This document shows positions 9,864 to 18,345 of a stretch of 19,272 bases of DNA, piece after piece. The notes under the pieces were generated by a model. The model saw nothing but the letters and a program-made list of their open reading frames with translations. It was not told the DNA's origin and searched no databases. Numbering within the stretch: the stretch's first letter is position 1; each line of letters opens with the position of its first letter. Where the stretch lies: NCBI GenBank assembly GCA_029979485.1, contig JAPOHK010000007.1:1-19272 (forward strand). The letters run 5' to 3'. The translations under genes were made by a program, and so were the position numbers. This DNA is from Candidatus Planktophila limnetica (GTDB lineage Bacteria; Actinomycetota; Actinomycetes; Nanopelagicales; Nanopelagicaceae).

Positions 9864-11614
9864 TAGAGCTCCTGTGAATCCCAGTCAGGCGCCATTTCTC
9901 GCGCGATCATGATGTCATCATTTGATGTTCCAGCTGCAACCATTGGCCACACCATTGCATCGCGGTGAACTCTGAAATCAACAACGACTGGTTGATCATT
10001 TATTGAGAGCGCTTTTTCAATTGTCTTGTCAACATCTTCTGGGCGGTCACAACTTAAACCAACGCAACCCATTGCATCAGCTAACTTTGGAAAATCAGGT
10101 ACACGCTTTGAATCAAGGTTCGTATTTGAATAACGCCCTTCGTAGAACAGTGTCTGCCACTGGCGAACCATTCCGAGACTTTCGTTATTGATGATTGCAA
10201 CCTTGATTGGAATATTATTGAGTGCGCAGGTAACAAGTTCTTGATTCGTCATCTGGAAACAACCGTCGCCATCGATTGACCACACTGTTGTATCTGGCGC
10301 AGCAACTTTTGCACCCATTGCAGCAGGAACCGAATAACCCATTGTGCCAAGTCCACCGGAATTAAGCCATGTACGTGGATGTTCATATGGAACAAATTGA
10401 GCAGCCCACATTTGATGTTGACCAACACCTGCAACATAAATGCTGTCTGGTGCAGAGAGTTTTGCAATACGTTCGATGACGTACTGAGGAGAAACCGATC
10501 CATCCGTAGGCTTGTCATAACCCAATGGATACGTGCTCTTTAGGTTATTTACTTGACGTAGCCACGTAGACAAATCTGGGCGATTTTTTGCTAGCGCTGC
10601 TTTAAGGGCAGGAATAAGTGCAATCAAAGTGTGCTTCAAATCGCCCACAACGGGTACATCAGCAAATCTATTCTTACCAATTTCTGCAGGATCTACATCG
10701 CAGTGAATTACCTTTGCGTTAACTGCAAATGTAGAGAGTTTTCCAGTCACACGATCGTCGAAACGTGCGCCAAGAGTGATTAACAAGTCAGACTTTTGAA
10801 GTGCTGTTACTGCAGCAACAGAACCGTGCATACCAGGCATGCCCATATGCAATGGATGGCTATATGGAAATGAACCTAAGGCCATTAGCGTTGTAACTAC
10901 TGGAGCGCCGAGTAGTTCGGCAATCTCGCGTAATTCTTTTGCCGCATTTGCTTTAATGACTCCACCACCGACATAGAAGACTGGACGATGAGATTGAGTG
11001 ATCAGCGCTGCGGCATCAGAAATAGATTGCGCATTTGGCGCAAGAGTTGGTTGATAACCTTTAAGTGAGACTGATGTGGGCCAATTAAAAACTGTCTCTT
11101 TTTGTAGTGCGTCTTTTGCTATATCAACCAGAACTGGACCCGGGCGACCAGTTGTTGCAATGTGAAAAGCTTCTGCAATCGCACGCGGAATCTCGGCAGG
11201 ATCTGTTACTAAATAATTGTGTTTTGTAAATGGCATCGTGATGCCACGGATATCGGCCTCTTGGAATGCATCTGTGCCGATTGCCGCACTTGGTACTTGC
11301 CCAGTAATTGCTACAAGTGGAACTGAGTCCATAGCTGCATCCGCAAGTGGAGTAACTAAGTTGGTTGCGCCAGGACCAGATGTCGCAATGCAAACGCCTG
11401 CGCGACCGGACACTTGTGCATACCCAGTTGCAGCATGACCAGCGCCTTGTTCGTGGCGAACCAAGATGTGCCTAATTGATGAATCAAAAATCGGATCGTA
11501 AGCAGGAAGAATTGCGCCACCAGGGATGCCGAACATAACGTCGACACCTGCAGCTTCAAGTGACTTAACCAAACTAGTTGCGCCATTCATAGATGTGCCA
11601 TTCGGTGTACTCAC
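9863..11614 (-). CDS. ilvB: Acetolactate synthase (acetohydroxyacid synthase) large subunit
   Basis: A 583-residue TPP- and FAD-dependent catalytic subunit that makes acetolactate (valine, leucine) and acetohydroxybutyrate (isoleucine). The TPP-activating glutamate E55 lies in VRHEQGAGH, the FAD-contacting middle domain includes [12 protein letters not shown] (281-292), and the C-terminal TPP motif begins GDG (449-451) and ends NN (476-477), followed by [15 protein letters not shown]. The start is a GTG at 11614 with AAGGAG 7 bases upstream; an ATG eight codons in is a weaker option. It is the first full gene after the attenuator-like leader and opens the run through cimA. Regulation is expected both by attenuation upstream and by valine through IlvN. 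Confidence 0.97.
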   Translation of the reverse strand: MSTPNGTSMNGATSLVKSLEAAGVDVMFGIPGGAILPAYDPIFDSSIRHILVRHEQGAGHAATGYAQVSGRAGVCIATSGPGATNLVTPLADAAMDSVPLVAITGQVPSAAIGTDAFQEADIRGITMPFTKHNYLVTDPAEIPRAIAEAFHIATTGRPGPVLVDIAKDALQKETVFNWPTSVSLKGYQPTLAPNAQSISDAAALITQSHRPVFYVGGGVIKANAAKELREIAELLGAPVVTTLMALGSFPYSHPLHMGMPGMHGSVAAVTALQKSDLLITLGARFDDRVTGKLSTFAVNAKVIHCDVDPAEIGKNRFADVPVVGDLKHTLIALIPALKAALAKNRPDLSTWLRQVNNLKSTYPLGYDKPTDGSVSPQYVIERIAKLSAPDSIYVAGVGQHQMWAAQFVPYEHPRTWLNSGGLGTMGYSVPAAMGAKVAAPDTTVWSIDGDGCFQMTNQELVTCALNNIPIKVAIINNESLGMVRQWQTLFYEGRYSNTNLDSKRVPDFPKLADAMGCVGLSCDRPEDVDKTIEKALSINDQPVVVDFRVHRDAMVWPMVAAGTSNDDIMIAREMAPDWDSQEL

Positions 11615-11629
11615 TCTTTTGCTCCTTCC

Positions 11630-11650
11630 TTACTAGTGTCATTACTAGTG
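11630..11650. repeat. Pair of 9-base direct repeats before the ilvB ribosome-binding site
   Basis: On the minus strand CACTAGTAA occurs twice, separated by TGA (period 12 bases), between the leader terminator and the ilvB Shine-Dalgarno. Each copy contains the palindrome ACTAGT. No function is recognised; it may be a small tandem duplication. Confidence 0.4.
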
Positions 11651-11662
11651 CTTCGTTAAATT

Positions 11663-11688
11663 AAAAAACCCTCAGATCAACTGAGGGT
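11663..11688 (-). terminator. Intrinsic terminator in the ilvB leader (attenuator)
   Basis: On the minus strand ACCCTCAG, a 5-base loop TTGAT, then CTGAGGGT form an 8-base-pair GC-containing stem, followed directly by a T-run (six T counting the last paired base) and TTAATTT. It lies 53 bases or fewer upstream of ilvB and downstream of the leader peptide, so it would cut transcription before ilvB. It points toward ilvB only; the plus strand has no T-run on the other side. Confidence 0.85.
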
Positions 11689-11719
11689 AGCGCGCGATCG
11701 TTTTGCTAGATCACGCGCT
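11689..11719 (-). promoter_or_regulatory. Strong leader hairpin between leader peptide and terminator
   Basis: On the minus strand AGCGCGTGATC pairs with GATCGCGCGCT over 11 positions (one G-U pair) around a 9-base loop. It begins 1 base after the leader-peptide stop codon and ends directly against the terminator stem. Its position fits the pause or antiterminator element of an amino-acid attenuator, but it abuts rather than overlaps the terminator, so the competing fold is not clear by eye. Confidence 0.65.
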
Positions 11720-11720
11720 T

Positions 11721-11759
11721 TTAAATCACCACCACGAAGCGGCTTGTATTTGCTGACAT
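11721..11759 (-). CDS. ilvB operon leader peptide (Val/Ile-rich attenuator peptide)
   Basis: A 12-codon reading frame encodes MSANTSRFVVVI and then TAA. Three consecutive GTG valine codons and an ATT isoleucine codon lie directly before the stop, as expected for a ribosome-stalling peptide that senses branched-chain aminoacyl-tRNA. A strong hairpin and an intrinsic terminator follow before ilvB. Peptide-mediated attenuation of ilvB is established for relatives such as Corynebacterium. The ATG has GGAG 9 bases upstream, but a promoter reading (TTGACG, 18 bases, GAGAAT) would start transcription on the ATG itself, making it leaderless; GGAG and the proposed -10 overlap, so only one can apply. 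Phe is the only other residue near the codon run. The frame is too short for routine gene callers. Confidence 0.82.
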   Translation of the reverse strand: MSANTSRFVVVI

Positions 11760-11765
11760 GTCCTT

Positions 11766-11795
11766 ATTCTCCAATAGATAGGCTCAAAGCGTCAA
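11766..11795 (-). promoter_or_regulatory. Candidate ilvB promoter
   Basis: On the minus strand TTGACG (11790-11795) and GAGAAT (11766-11771) are separated by 18 bases; the expected start point, 7 bases past the -10 box, is the A of the leader-peptide ATG at 11759. The -35 match is good and the -10 match is partial. A 6+6 inverted repeat (TCAACC, 3 bases, GGTTGA; 11792-11806) overlaps the -35 box and could be a repressor site, or a weak stem at the end of ilvD. Confidence 0.5.
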
Positions 11796-11829
11796 CCCCA
11801 GGTTGAAACATCTCAGAATTTGAGCGGAG

Positions 11830-13503
11830 TTAGCCGCAGACCGCGCCTTTTGAGGCAGATCCGACAACTTTGCTGTACTTAGCTAACACACCACGCGTGT
11901 ATTTGTGTGGCAAAGGCTTCCAACCAACTTTGCGCTTTTCAAGTTCCGCAGCATCTACCAATAAATCTAATGTGCGATTAACAGTATCAATTTTAATGCG
12001 ATCTCCATCTTTAATAAAAGCAATTGGTCCGCCATCGACAGCTTCTGGTGCAACATGGCCAACGCATAAACCTGTTGAACCACCGGAGAATCTTCCATCT
12101 GTTAAAAGCAAAACAGATTTACCTAATCCAGCACCTTTGATAGCGCCAGTGACCATTAACATCTCGCGCATTCCTGGTCCACCCTTTGGACCTTCATAGC
12201 GAATAACAACAACGTCACCCGCTTTTACTGTTCCATCTTCAATTGCATCCATTGCAGATTGTTCGCGCTCAAATACTCGTGCTGGACCCTCAAAGCTTTC
12301 GATACCAATCCCAGCGGTTTTACATACTGCACCTTCGGGCGCAAGCGAACCACCAAGAATTGTGATTCCAACATCTTTTGAAAGCGGGCTTTCGGCAGCG
12401 TGCACAACTACGCCATCAGGAAATGGTGGATTGATGTCAGCTAAGTTTTCAGCCATAGTTTTTCCAGTAACAGTCAAAGTGTCACCATGTAGATAACCAG
12501 CATCTAACAAAATCTTTAGTACTACTGGAATTCCGCCAACGCGATCCAAGTCAGTCATAACAAATTTTCCAAAAGGCTTGAGGTCACCCAGTAGTGGAAC
12601 CTTTGCACCAATACGATTGAAATCTTCGAGGGTTAAATCAACTTCAGCCTCGTTCGCAATTGCTAACAAGTGAAGTACTGCATTCGTTGAGCCACCCAGA
12701 GCCATCAAAATAGTGATTGCATTTTCGAAAGCTTTTTTAGTCAGAATTTGCCGGGTAGTAATGCCCAGTCGAATCAAATTTACGACTGCTTCACCTGACT
12801 TAATGGCATACGTGTCGCGACGACGATCAACAGCAGGAGGAGCTGCGGATCCAGGCAATGACAGACCTAGAGCTTCACCGATTGCTGCCATCGTGTTTGC
12901 GGTGTACATACCTCCGCATGCACCTTCACCTGGGCAAATTGCGCGTTCAATCTGATCTACTCGATCTTTTGTAATTAATCCTCGCGCACATGCTCCAACA
13001 GCTTCGAATGCGTCAATGATTGTTACATCTTGGCCATCTACTTGACCGGGCAATGTGGACCCCGCATAAACAAAAACACTTGCAACATCCAAGCGCGCGG
13101 CCGCCATCATCATGCCAGGAAGAGATTTATCGCAGCCAGCAAAAGTAACCATTCCATCGAAACGCTCTGCCTGCATCACAGTTTCAACTGAATCAGCAAT
13201 TACTTCGCGAGAAACCAGTGAGAAGTGCATTCCTTCGTGACCCATTGAAATTCCATCTGAAACAGAGATGGTTCCGAATTGCATTGGAAAACCACCAGCG
13301 TCCAGGACTCCTTGTTTTGAAGCTTTTGCTAGACGATCAAGTGACATATTGCATGGAGTAATTTCATTCCAAGAGGATGCAATTCCAATTTGAGGTTTAA
13401 CCCAATCTTCATCACCCATACCTACTGCGCGCAACATTCCACGTGCTGGTGCTCGTTCTAGTCCATCAGTGACTACCCCGGAGCGCGGCTTCATGTTAGG
13501 CAT
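11830..13503 (-). CDS. ilvD: Dihydroxy-acid dehydratase
   Basis: A 557-residue IlvD/Edd-family Fe-S dehydratase that makes the 2-keto acid precursors of valine and isoleucine. The three cluster cysteines are present: C51 (NEITPCNM), C124 ([11 protein letters not shown]) and C196 ([14 protein letters not shown]). Three conserved cysteines indicate the [2Fe-2S] class, with the following K125 matching the usually carbamylated, Mg-binding lysine. [19 protein letters not shown] near the C-terminus is typical. Length is normal. The ATG at 13503 has no Shine-Dalgarno at useful distance (AGAGGA is 12 bases away), but TAAGAT ends exactly 6 bases before it, suggesting a leaderless mRNA; an ATG three codons later is possible. 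It stands 215 bases upstream of ilvB with its own apparent promoter and is divergent from the MFS gene. Confidence 0.97.
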   Translation of the reverse strand: MPNMKPRSGVVTDGLERAPARGMLRAVGMGDEDWVKPQIGIASSWNEITPCNMSLDRLAKASKQGVLDAGGFPMQFGTISVSDGISMGHEGMHFSLVSREVIADSVETVMQAERFDGMVTFAGCDKSLPGMMMAAARLDVASVFVYAGSTLPGQVDGQDVTIIDAFEAVGACARGLITKDRVDQIERAICPGEGACGGMYTANTMAAIGEALGLSLPGSAAPPAVDRRRDTYAIKSGEAVVNLIRLGITTRQILTKKAFENAITILMALGGSTNAVLHLLAIANEAEVDLTLEDFNRIGAKVPLLGDLKPFGKFVMTDLDRVGGIPVVLKILLDAGYLHGDTLTVTGKTMAENLADINPPFPDGVVVHAAESPLSKDVGITILGGSLAPEGAVCKTAGIGIESFEGPARVFEREQSAMDAIEDGTVKAGDVVVIRYEGPKGGPGMREMLMVTGAIKGAGLGKSVLLLTDGRFSGGSTGLCVGHVAPEAVDGGPIAFIKDGDRIKIDTVNRTLDLLVDAAELEKRKVGWKPLPHKYTRGVLAKYSKVVGSASKGAVCG

Positions 13504-13509
13504 GAGAGA

Positions 13510-13515
13510 ATCTTA
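13510..13515 (-). promoter_or_regulatory. Candidate -10 box for a leaderless ilvD transcript
   Basis: TAAGAT on the minus strand fits TANNNT and ends 6 bases before the ilvD ATG, so transcription would begin on the start codon. No convincing -35 element is visible in the 55-base divergent gap. Confidence 0.4.
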
Positions 13516-13530
13516 TCCTCTAACTAACAA

Positions 13531-13536
13531 TAAAAT
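13531..13536 (+). promoter_or_regulatory. Candidate -10 box of the MFS transporter gene
   Basis: TAAAAT, a five-of-six match to TATAAT, lies 22 bases before the GTG start. The expected start point near 13543 would leave just enough leader for the GGAG site at 13548. No clear -35 is visible. Confidence 0.3.
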
Positions 13537-13547
13537 TAATCTGAATT

Positions 13548-13551
13548 GGAG
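13548..13551 (+). promoter_or_regulatory. Shine-Dalgarno site that decides the MFS gene start
   Basis: GGAG with a 7-base spacer to the GTG at 13559. It excludes longer in-frame readings from 13469, which would run into ilvD on the other strand. Confidence 0.65.
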
Positions 13552-13558
13552 CTTTTGC

Positions 13559-15013
13559 GTGACCAACCCAAACTATCCAGCTGGCCAGGCACCAGATCGC
13601 TGGCGCACACTTCTCGTTATCGCTATTGCGCAACTTATGGTTGTACTCGACAGCTCCATCGTGAATATTGCTATTCCAAGTGCGAAAGCAGATCTTGGCA
13701 TTACTGATGCAAATCAGCAGTGGGTTATTACTGCCTACACACTCGCATTCGGCTCACTCTTGCTACTAGGCGGACGCATTGCAGACTTCGTAGGTCGTAA
13801 AAAAATATTCATAATTGTACTACTTGGCTTTGCTGCGGCGTCAGCACTTGGTGGAGTTTCATCTACTCAAGAATTATTATTTGCATCTCGTGCTTTGCAA
13901 GGCGTCTTCGGTGCATTACTAGCACCTGCTGCGCTTTCAATTGTAAGCGTTACATTTACTGATCCAAAAGAACGCGCGCGTGCATTTGGCGTGTACGGCG
14001 CAATCTCAGGTGGTGGAGCTGCAATAGGTTTGATTCTTGGTGGCGCACTAACTGAATACTTCTCTTGGCGCTGGTGTCTTGGAGTTAACACTCCCATTGC
14101 AATTGCTGCGGCTCTCTTAGCAATTAAATATGTTCACGAATCTAAAGCTGGTGGAGATCACAGCTATGACTTGCCAGGTGTATTCACAGCATCAGCTGGT
14201 TTGTTTGCACTTGTTTACGGATTTAATGAAGCAGCTCGTAAAGGTTGGTCGGATTCAACGACTCTTACATTCTTAGGTGTCGCTGTGGTCCTACTTGCTG
14301 CATTTGTTTTAATTGAAACAAAGGTTGCAAATCCGTTAATGCCAATGCGTGTGGTTACCGAACGTAACCGTGGCGGTTCATACCTTGGTTCACTAGTCGT
14401 CGGTGCAGGACTATTTTCTATGTTCCTCTTCTTAGGCTTGTACTTACAAACAGTCCTTGGGTACACACCACTGCGTTCAGGCTTCGCATTCTTGCCATTT
14501 ACGGCAGGAATCATCGTCTTCGCTGGCGTTGCCTCGCAATTACTGCCAAAAGTTGGGCCAAAACGATTAATGGTTCCTGGATTAGTTGCCGCAGCCGTTG
14601 GTTTACTGATGCTCACACAAATTACTCCAGAAACTTCATACGTAACTCACGTACTGCCTTCGCTATTAATCATGTCTAGCGGCATGGCACTTGTATTCAT
14701 TCCGCTATCAACAACTTCGCTTCACGGCGTCGGAAACCGTGATGCAGGTGTTGCGAGTGCGCTTCTAAACACAAGCCAACAAGTTGGTGGATCTCTCGGA
14801 ACCGCTCTTCTCAATACTGTTGCTGCAACAGCTGCAACCTCGTACATGACTAGCAATCCAGATAAAGCACAAACATTTGGAATCACACACGGCTTTACAG
14901 TGGCATTTACAGTCAGTTCTGCGCTCTTGCTAGTCGGCGCTGTAGTTCTTTTCTTCTTTATCAACATTGGAAAAGAAGCAGTTGTTGAAACTGAAGGCGT
15001 TATTGCTCACTAA
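13559..15013 (+). CDS. MFS transporter, DHA2 (EmrB/QacA) 14-helix family
   Basis: A 484-residue inner-membrane proton-coupled exporter candidate. The first helix ends with LDSSIVNIAIP (30-40), the DHA2-family signature; motif A (GGRIADFVGRKK, 71-82) lies between helices 2 and 3, and LQGVFGALLAPAALSIVSVTF resembles helix 4. Hydrophobic segments continue to about 14, including IGLILGGALTEYFSWRW around helices 5-6 and the GVASALLNTSQQVGGSLGTAL helix late in the protein. The GTG at 13559, with GGAG 7 bases upstream, is preferred over an in-frame ATG at 13469 that would overlap ilvD by 35 bases. It is the only plus-strand gene, divergent from ilvD (55-base gap) and convergent with gatB (6-base gap, no terminator seen). 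Substrate cannot be read from sequence: drug efflux or metabolite export are both possible. Confidence 0.88.
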   Translation: MTNPNYPAGQAPDRWRTLLVIAIAQLMVVLDSSIVNIAIPSAKADLGITDANQQWVITAYTLAFGSLLLLGGRIADFVGRKKIFIIVLLGFAAASALGGVSSTQELLFASRALQGVFGALLAPAALSIVSVTFTDPKERARAFGVYGAISGGGAAIGLILGGALTEYFSWRWCLGVNTPIAIAAALLAIKYVHESKAGGDHSYDLPGVFTASAGLFALVYGFNEAARKGWSDSTTLTFLGVAVVLLAAFVLIETKVANPLMPMRVVTERNRGGSYLGSLVVGAGLFSMFLFLGLYLQTVLGYTPLRSGFAFLPFTAGIIVFAGVASQLLPKVGPKRLMVPGLVAAAVGLLMLTQITPETSYVTHVLPSLLIMSSGMALVFIPLSTTSLHGVGNRDAGVASALLNTSQQVGGSLGTALLNTVAATAATSYMTSNPDKAQTFGITHGFTVAFTVSSALLLVGAVVLFFFINIGKEAVVETEGVIAH

Positions 15014-15019
15014 GATTAC

Positions 15020-16531
15020 TTAATTAGCAGCTTGTCCAAGGTGGCCAAGTAGAAGCTCTCGAACTCGAGCGGCATCTGCTTGGCCCTTTGTTTCTTTCAT
15101 AACTGCGCCAATTAGTGCACCGGCTGCAGGTAAGTGACCATTACGAACCTTGTCAGCAGTTTCAGATTGTTCTGAGCAAACTTTTTCAATTGCCGCCATA
15201 AGTGCACCATCATCATTAACGACTTTAATTCCACGAGATGCAATAACTTCTGCAGGGGTGCCCTCTCCATTAATGACGCTCTCGACAACTTGACGTGCAA
15301 GCTTGTCAGTGAGTTCACCTTGTGCAACGAGCGAAACTATTTCTGCTACATCTTTAGCAGTGATTGCAAGCTCGGAAATCGTAACTTCTTTTTCATTAGC
15401 CAAGCGAGAAATCTCTCCGAGCCACCACGAGCGTGCTTTTGTTGGATCAGCACCCAGTAAAACGGTCTCTTCCACGATATTTAAAACATCAGCATTAATC
15501 ATCGCTGCCATTTCTTTATCTGGAACTGACCACTGTTCTTGCAGACGTTTGCGGCGAAGTGATGGTCGTTCAGGTAAGGATGCACGTAGTTTTTCAATCC
15601 ACTCGGCATCTGGTGCGACTGGAACTAAATCTGGTTCTGGGAAATAGCGGTAATCTTCAGCTTGTTCTTTCGAACGACCTGAGCGAGTTAATCCAGTGTC
15701 TTCTTGGAAGTGACGAGTTTCTTGAACAACTTTTTCGCCCTTATTGAGGAGTTCTGCATGGCGAATCATTTCTCCGCGAACAGCACGTTCTACGGATCGA
15801 AGTGAGTTAACGTTCTTTGTTTCACTTCGTGTGCCTAAAACGTCTGAACCAATTAATCGAAGAGAGACGTTAGCGTCACAGCGCAAAGAACCCTGTTCCA
15901 TTTTTACATCACTCACACCCAGAGCTCGTAAAATATCGCGCAGTTCGGCAACGTAAGCTTTTGCGACTTCTGGCGCGTACTTTCCTGTGCCAGGAACTAT
16001 TTTGGTCACAATTTCTACTAGTGGAATACCGGCACGGTTGTAATCAAGGAGTGAATAATCGGCTCCATGAATACGTCCGGTTGATCCGCCAACATGGAGG
16101 GACTTACCGGTGTCTTCTTCCATGTGAACACGTTCAATTTCAATACGGAAACTCTGTGGTCCTTCATCTGTATCTATTTCAACATCAACATAACCGTTGA
16201 CACAGATTGGTTCGTCGTATTGTGAAATCTGGAAATTCTTAGGCATATCTGGATAGAAATAATTCTTGCGTGCGAATCGGCTAAACGCAGCGATGGAACA
16301 ATTCAGTGCTAAGCCGATAAGAATCGTTGATTCGATTGCTTTTTCATTAACTACAGGAAGTGCGCCTGGAAGAGCTAGGCAAACAGGGCAAGTTTGGGTG
16401 TTTGGTTCTGCACCGAAAATCGTGCTGCAACCACAGAACATCTTTGAATTCGTGTTTAACTCAACGTGGACTTCTAGACCAAGTACAGGTTCGTACTTTG
16501 AAATTACATCCTCATACGTCAATGCACTCAT
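15020..16531 (-). CDS. gatB: Asp/Glu-tRNA(Asn/Gln) amidotransferase subunit B
   Basis: A 503-residue kinase-like subunit of GatCAB that phosphorylates the mischarged Glu-tRNA(Gln) or Asp-tRNA(Asn) and receives ammonia from GatA. Seen are [18 protein letters not shown] (18-35) and QTCPVC, giving the zinc-site cysteines C33, C35, C48 and C51, then [39 protein letters not shown] and [17 protein letters not shown], with a helical YqeY-like tRNA-binding tail. The start is the ATG at 16531, which shares ATGA with the gatA stop (4-base overlap) and has GGTGG 6 bases upstream; longer readings would extend into gatA without family similarity. Length is normal. It implies transamidation supplies Gln-tRNA and perhaps Asn-tRNA in this organism. 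Confidence 0.97.
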   Translation of the reverse strand: MSALTYEDVISKYEPVLGLEVHVELNTNSKMFCGCSTIFGAEPNTQTCPVCLALPGALPVVNEKAIESTILIGLALNCSIAAFSRFARKNYFYPDMPKNFQISQYDEPICVNGYVDVEIDTDEGPQSFRIEIERVHMEEDTGKSLHVGGSTGRIHGADYSLLDYNRAGIPLVEIVTKIVPGTGKYAPEVAKAYVAELRDILRALGVSDVKMEQGSLRCDANVSLRLIGSDVLGTRSETKNVNSLRSVERAVRGEMIRHAELLNKGEKVVQETRHFQEDTGLTRSGRSKEQAEDYRYFPEPDLVPVAPDAEWIEKLRASLPERPSLRRKRLQEQWSVPDKEMAAMINADVLNIVEETVLLGADPTKARSWWLGEISRLANEKEVTISELAITAKDVAEIVSLVAQGELTDKLARQVVESVINGEGTPAEVIASRGIKVVNDDGALMAAIEKVCSEQSETADKVRNGHLPAAGALIGAVMKETKGQADAARVRELLLGHLGQAAN

Positions 16532-18024
16532 GCTGCACCACCAAGTGATGGAGCTTGTGAGAGAAGCGGTGCTCCCCACTTGCTAAGAAGAGCCGCTTCA
16601 AGTGCTGCGCCAACGGAATACATTCTTTGATCTTGCATTACGGGTGACATGATTTGAAAACCAACCGGCAAGCCATCTTCTGGCGCCACACCACAAGGCA
16701 GACTCATTCCGCCAATTCCTGCCATGTTTACAGGAATAGTTGCAATATCGTTTAAATACATTGCGAGTGGATCATTTGCTTTCTCACCAATTTTAAATGC
16801 AGTTGTCGGACAGGTTGGCGAAACCATGACATCACACTTAGCAAAGGCGTTATTGAAATCTTGAGTAATTAGTGTACGTACCTTTTGTGCACTACCGTAA
16901 TAAGCGTCGTAGTATCCAGATGAGAGTGCGTACGTTCCAAGCAAAATACGACGTTTAACTTCGCGGCCAAAACCAACTTCACGAGTCATATTCATAACCG
17001 ATTCTGCTGAAGCGCCATCGGTATCACCTACACGTAATCCATAACGCATCGCATCAAATCGAGCTAAGTTTGACGAACACTCAGACGGAGCAATCAAATA
17101 ATAAGCGGCCAGTGCATATTCAAAATTAGGAGCTGAAACTTCAACAATTTCTGCTCCTGCTTGTGCGAGTAATTCGAGAGATTCTTCAAAGCGTTGGCGA
17201 ACGCCAGCTTGGTATCCATCACCATTTAGTTCTTTAACAACACCAATTTTCATTCCCTTTACGTCACCACTTTTTGCTGCAGCAACAACTTGTGGAACTG
17301 GTGCATTAATACTTGTTGAATCCTTTGGATCGTGTCCAGCTATTACTTCATGCAGCAAAGCTGTATCTAAGACTGTTCGCGCGCATGGACCGGCTTGATC
17401 AAGTGAAGATGAAAACGCAACTAATCCGTAACGAGAAACTCCACCGTATGTTGGCTTAACGCCAACAGTTCCTGTAACCGCAGCAGGTTGGCGAATAGAT
17501 CCGCCAGTATCTGTTCCGATTGCAAGTGGAGCTTCAAAAGCAGCAAGGGCTGCGGAGGATCCGCCACCTGATCCCCCAGGAATACGAGTGAGATCCCATG
17601 GATTATGTGTTGGACCGTACGCAGAGTTTTCCGTAGATGAACCCATGGCGAATTCATCCATATTTGTTTTTCCAAGGATTACAACGCCAGCGCTCTTTAA
17701 TTTAGAGACGACGGTTGAGTCATATGGCGGACGCCAACCCTCAAGTATTTTTGATCCACATGTAGTTGGTACATCTTTTTGAACCAAAACGTCTTTAAGG
17801 GCAAGTGGCACGCCCGCAAGTGGACTTAATTTTTCTCCACGAGCACGTGAGGCATCTATCTCAGCTGCTTGCTTCAATGCGCCATCAGTGTCTACGTGCA
17901 AAAATGCATGAACTTTTTCATCAACTTCAGCAATTCGATTCAGGTGTGCTTGCGTTAGCGCAACTGATGTTGTTGCGCCACTGGCAAGTGATTGAGCCAT
18001 CTCGGCAGCAGAACTCTTAATCAT
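16528..18024 (-). CDS. gatA: Asp/Glu-tRNA(Asn/Gln) amidotransferase subunit A
   Basis: A 498-residue amidase-signature enzyme that hydrolyses glutamine and feeds ammonia to GatB. The Ser-cisSer-Lys triad is complete: K77 (ALKDVL), S152 (PGGSGGGSS) and S176 ([11 protein letters not shown]). The [23 protein letters not shown] and SPTCPTTAF segments are typical of GatA. Length is normal. The ATG at 18024 overlaps the gatC stop as ATGA and has no strong Shine-Dalgarno, so reinitiation from gatC is likely; it ends in the same kind of overlap with gatB. This gives the gatC-gatA-gatB order and probably balanced subunit output. Confidence 0.97.
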   Translation of the reverse strand: MIKSSAAEMAQSLASGATTSVALTQAHLNRIAEVDEKVHAFLHVDTDGALKQAAEIDASRARGEKLSPLAGVPLALKDVLVQKDVPTTCGSKILEGWRPPYDSTVVSKLKSAGVVILGKTNMDEFAMGSSTENSAYGPTHNPWDLTRIPGGSGGGSSAALAAFEAPLAIGTDTGGSIRQPAAVTGTVGVKPTYGGVSRYGLVAFSSSLDQAGPCARTVLDTALLHEVIAGHDPKDSTSINAPVPQVVAAAKSGDVKGMKIGVVKELNGDGYQAGVRQRFEESLELLAQAGAEIVEVSAPNFEYALAAYYLIAPSECSSNLARFDAMRYGLRVGDTDGASAESVMNMTREVGFGREVKRRILLGTYALSSGYYDAYYGSAQKVRTLITQDFNNAFAKCDVMVSPTCPTTAFKIGEKANDPLAMYLNDIATIPVNMAGIGGMSLPCGVAPEDGLPVGFQIMSPVMQDQRMYSVGAALEAALLSKWGAPLLSQAPSLGGAA

Positions 18025-18320
18025 GCTTCTTCGCCAAGAATTTGAGGGACGCGGAAACGTTGTTCTTCACTTGCAGGTGCGCCTGAAAGAGCTTCTTCGG
18101 GCGTCAAACTAGGAATGACAACATCTGTTCTAAATATATTTGTCAGTGCGAGTGGATGTGAAGTCGCTGGCACATCAGTGGTTGCAACTTCTTGAACCCG
18201 CGCAACTGCGTTAAGAATTACACCGAATTCGGTTGTGAGATTTTCGAGTTCTTGATCTGTCATCTCTATTCGAGCTAAACGCGCCAAATTAGCGACATCA
18301 TCGCGGGAAAGTGAACTCAT
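18021..18320 (-). CDS. gatC: Asp/Glu-tRNA(Asn/Gln) amidotransferase subunit C
   Basis: A 99-residue small subunit that wraps around and stabilises the GatA-GatB interface. The N-terminus [20 protein letters not shown] and the DVPATSHPL and [10 protein letters not shown] segments match GatC, which is normally about 95-100 residues. It starts 25 bases after the proA stop. No Shine-Dalgarno is seen; TAGACT lies exactly 6 bases before the ATG (separate entry), hinting at a leaderless start of its own in addition to read-through from proA. It overlaps gatA by 4 bases. Confidence 0.94.
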   Translation of the reverse strand: MSSLSRDDVANLARLARIEMTDQELENLTTEFGVILNAVARVQEVATTDVPATSHPLALTNIFRTDVVIPSLTPEEALSGAPASEEQRFRVPQILGEEA

Positions 18321-18326
18321 GTGTGC

Positions 18327-18332
18327 AGTCTA
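18327..18332 (-). promoter_or_regulatory. Candidate -10 box for a leaderless gatC transcript
   Basis: TAGACT on the minus strand fits TANNNT and ends 6 bases before the gatC ATG. TTCGCA, 18 bases upstream and inside the end of proA, is a four-of-six match to TTGACA. A start point on the ATG would explain the missing Shine-Dalgarno. Confidence 0.38.
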
Positions 18333-18345
18333 ATTAATTGCAGGC

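Noticed and set aside
15014..15019. Bidirectional terminator between the convergent MFS gene and gatB
   Set aside because: The gap is 6 bases and no stable stem with T-run was found in or around it.
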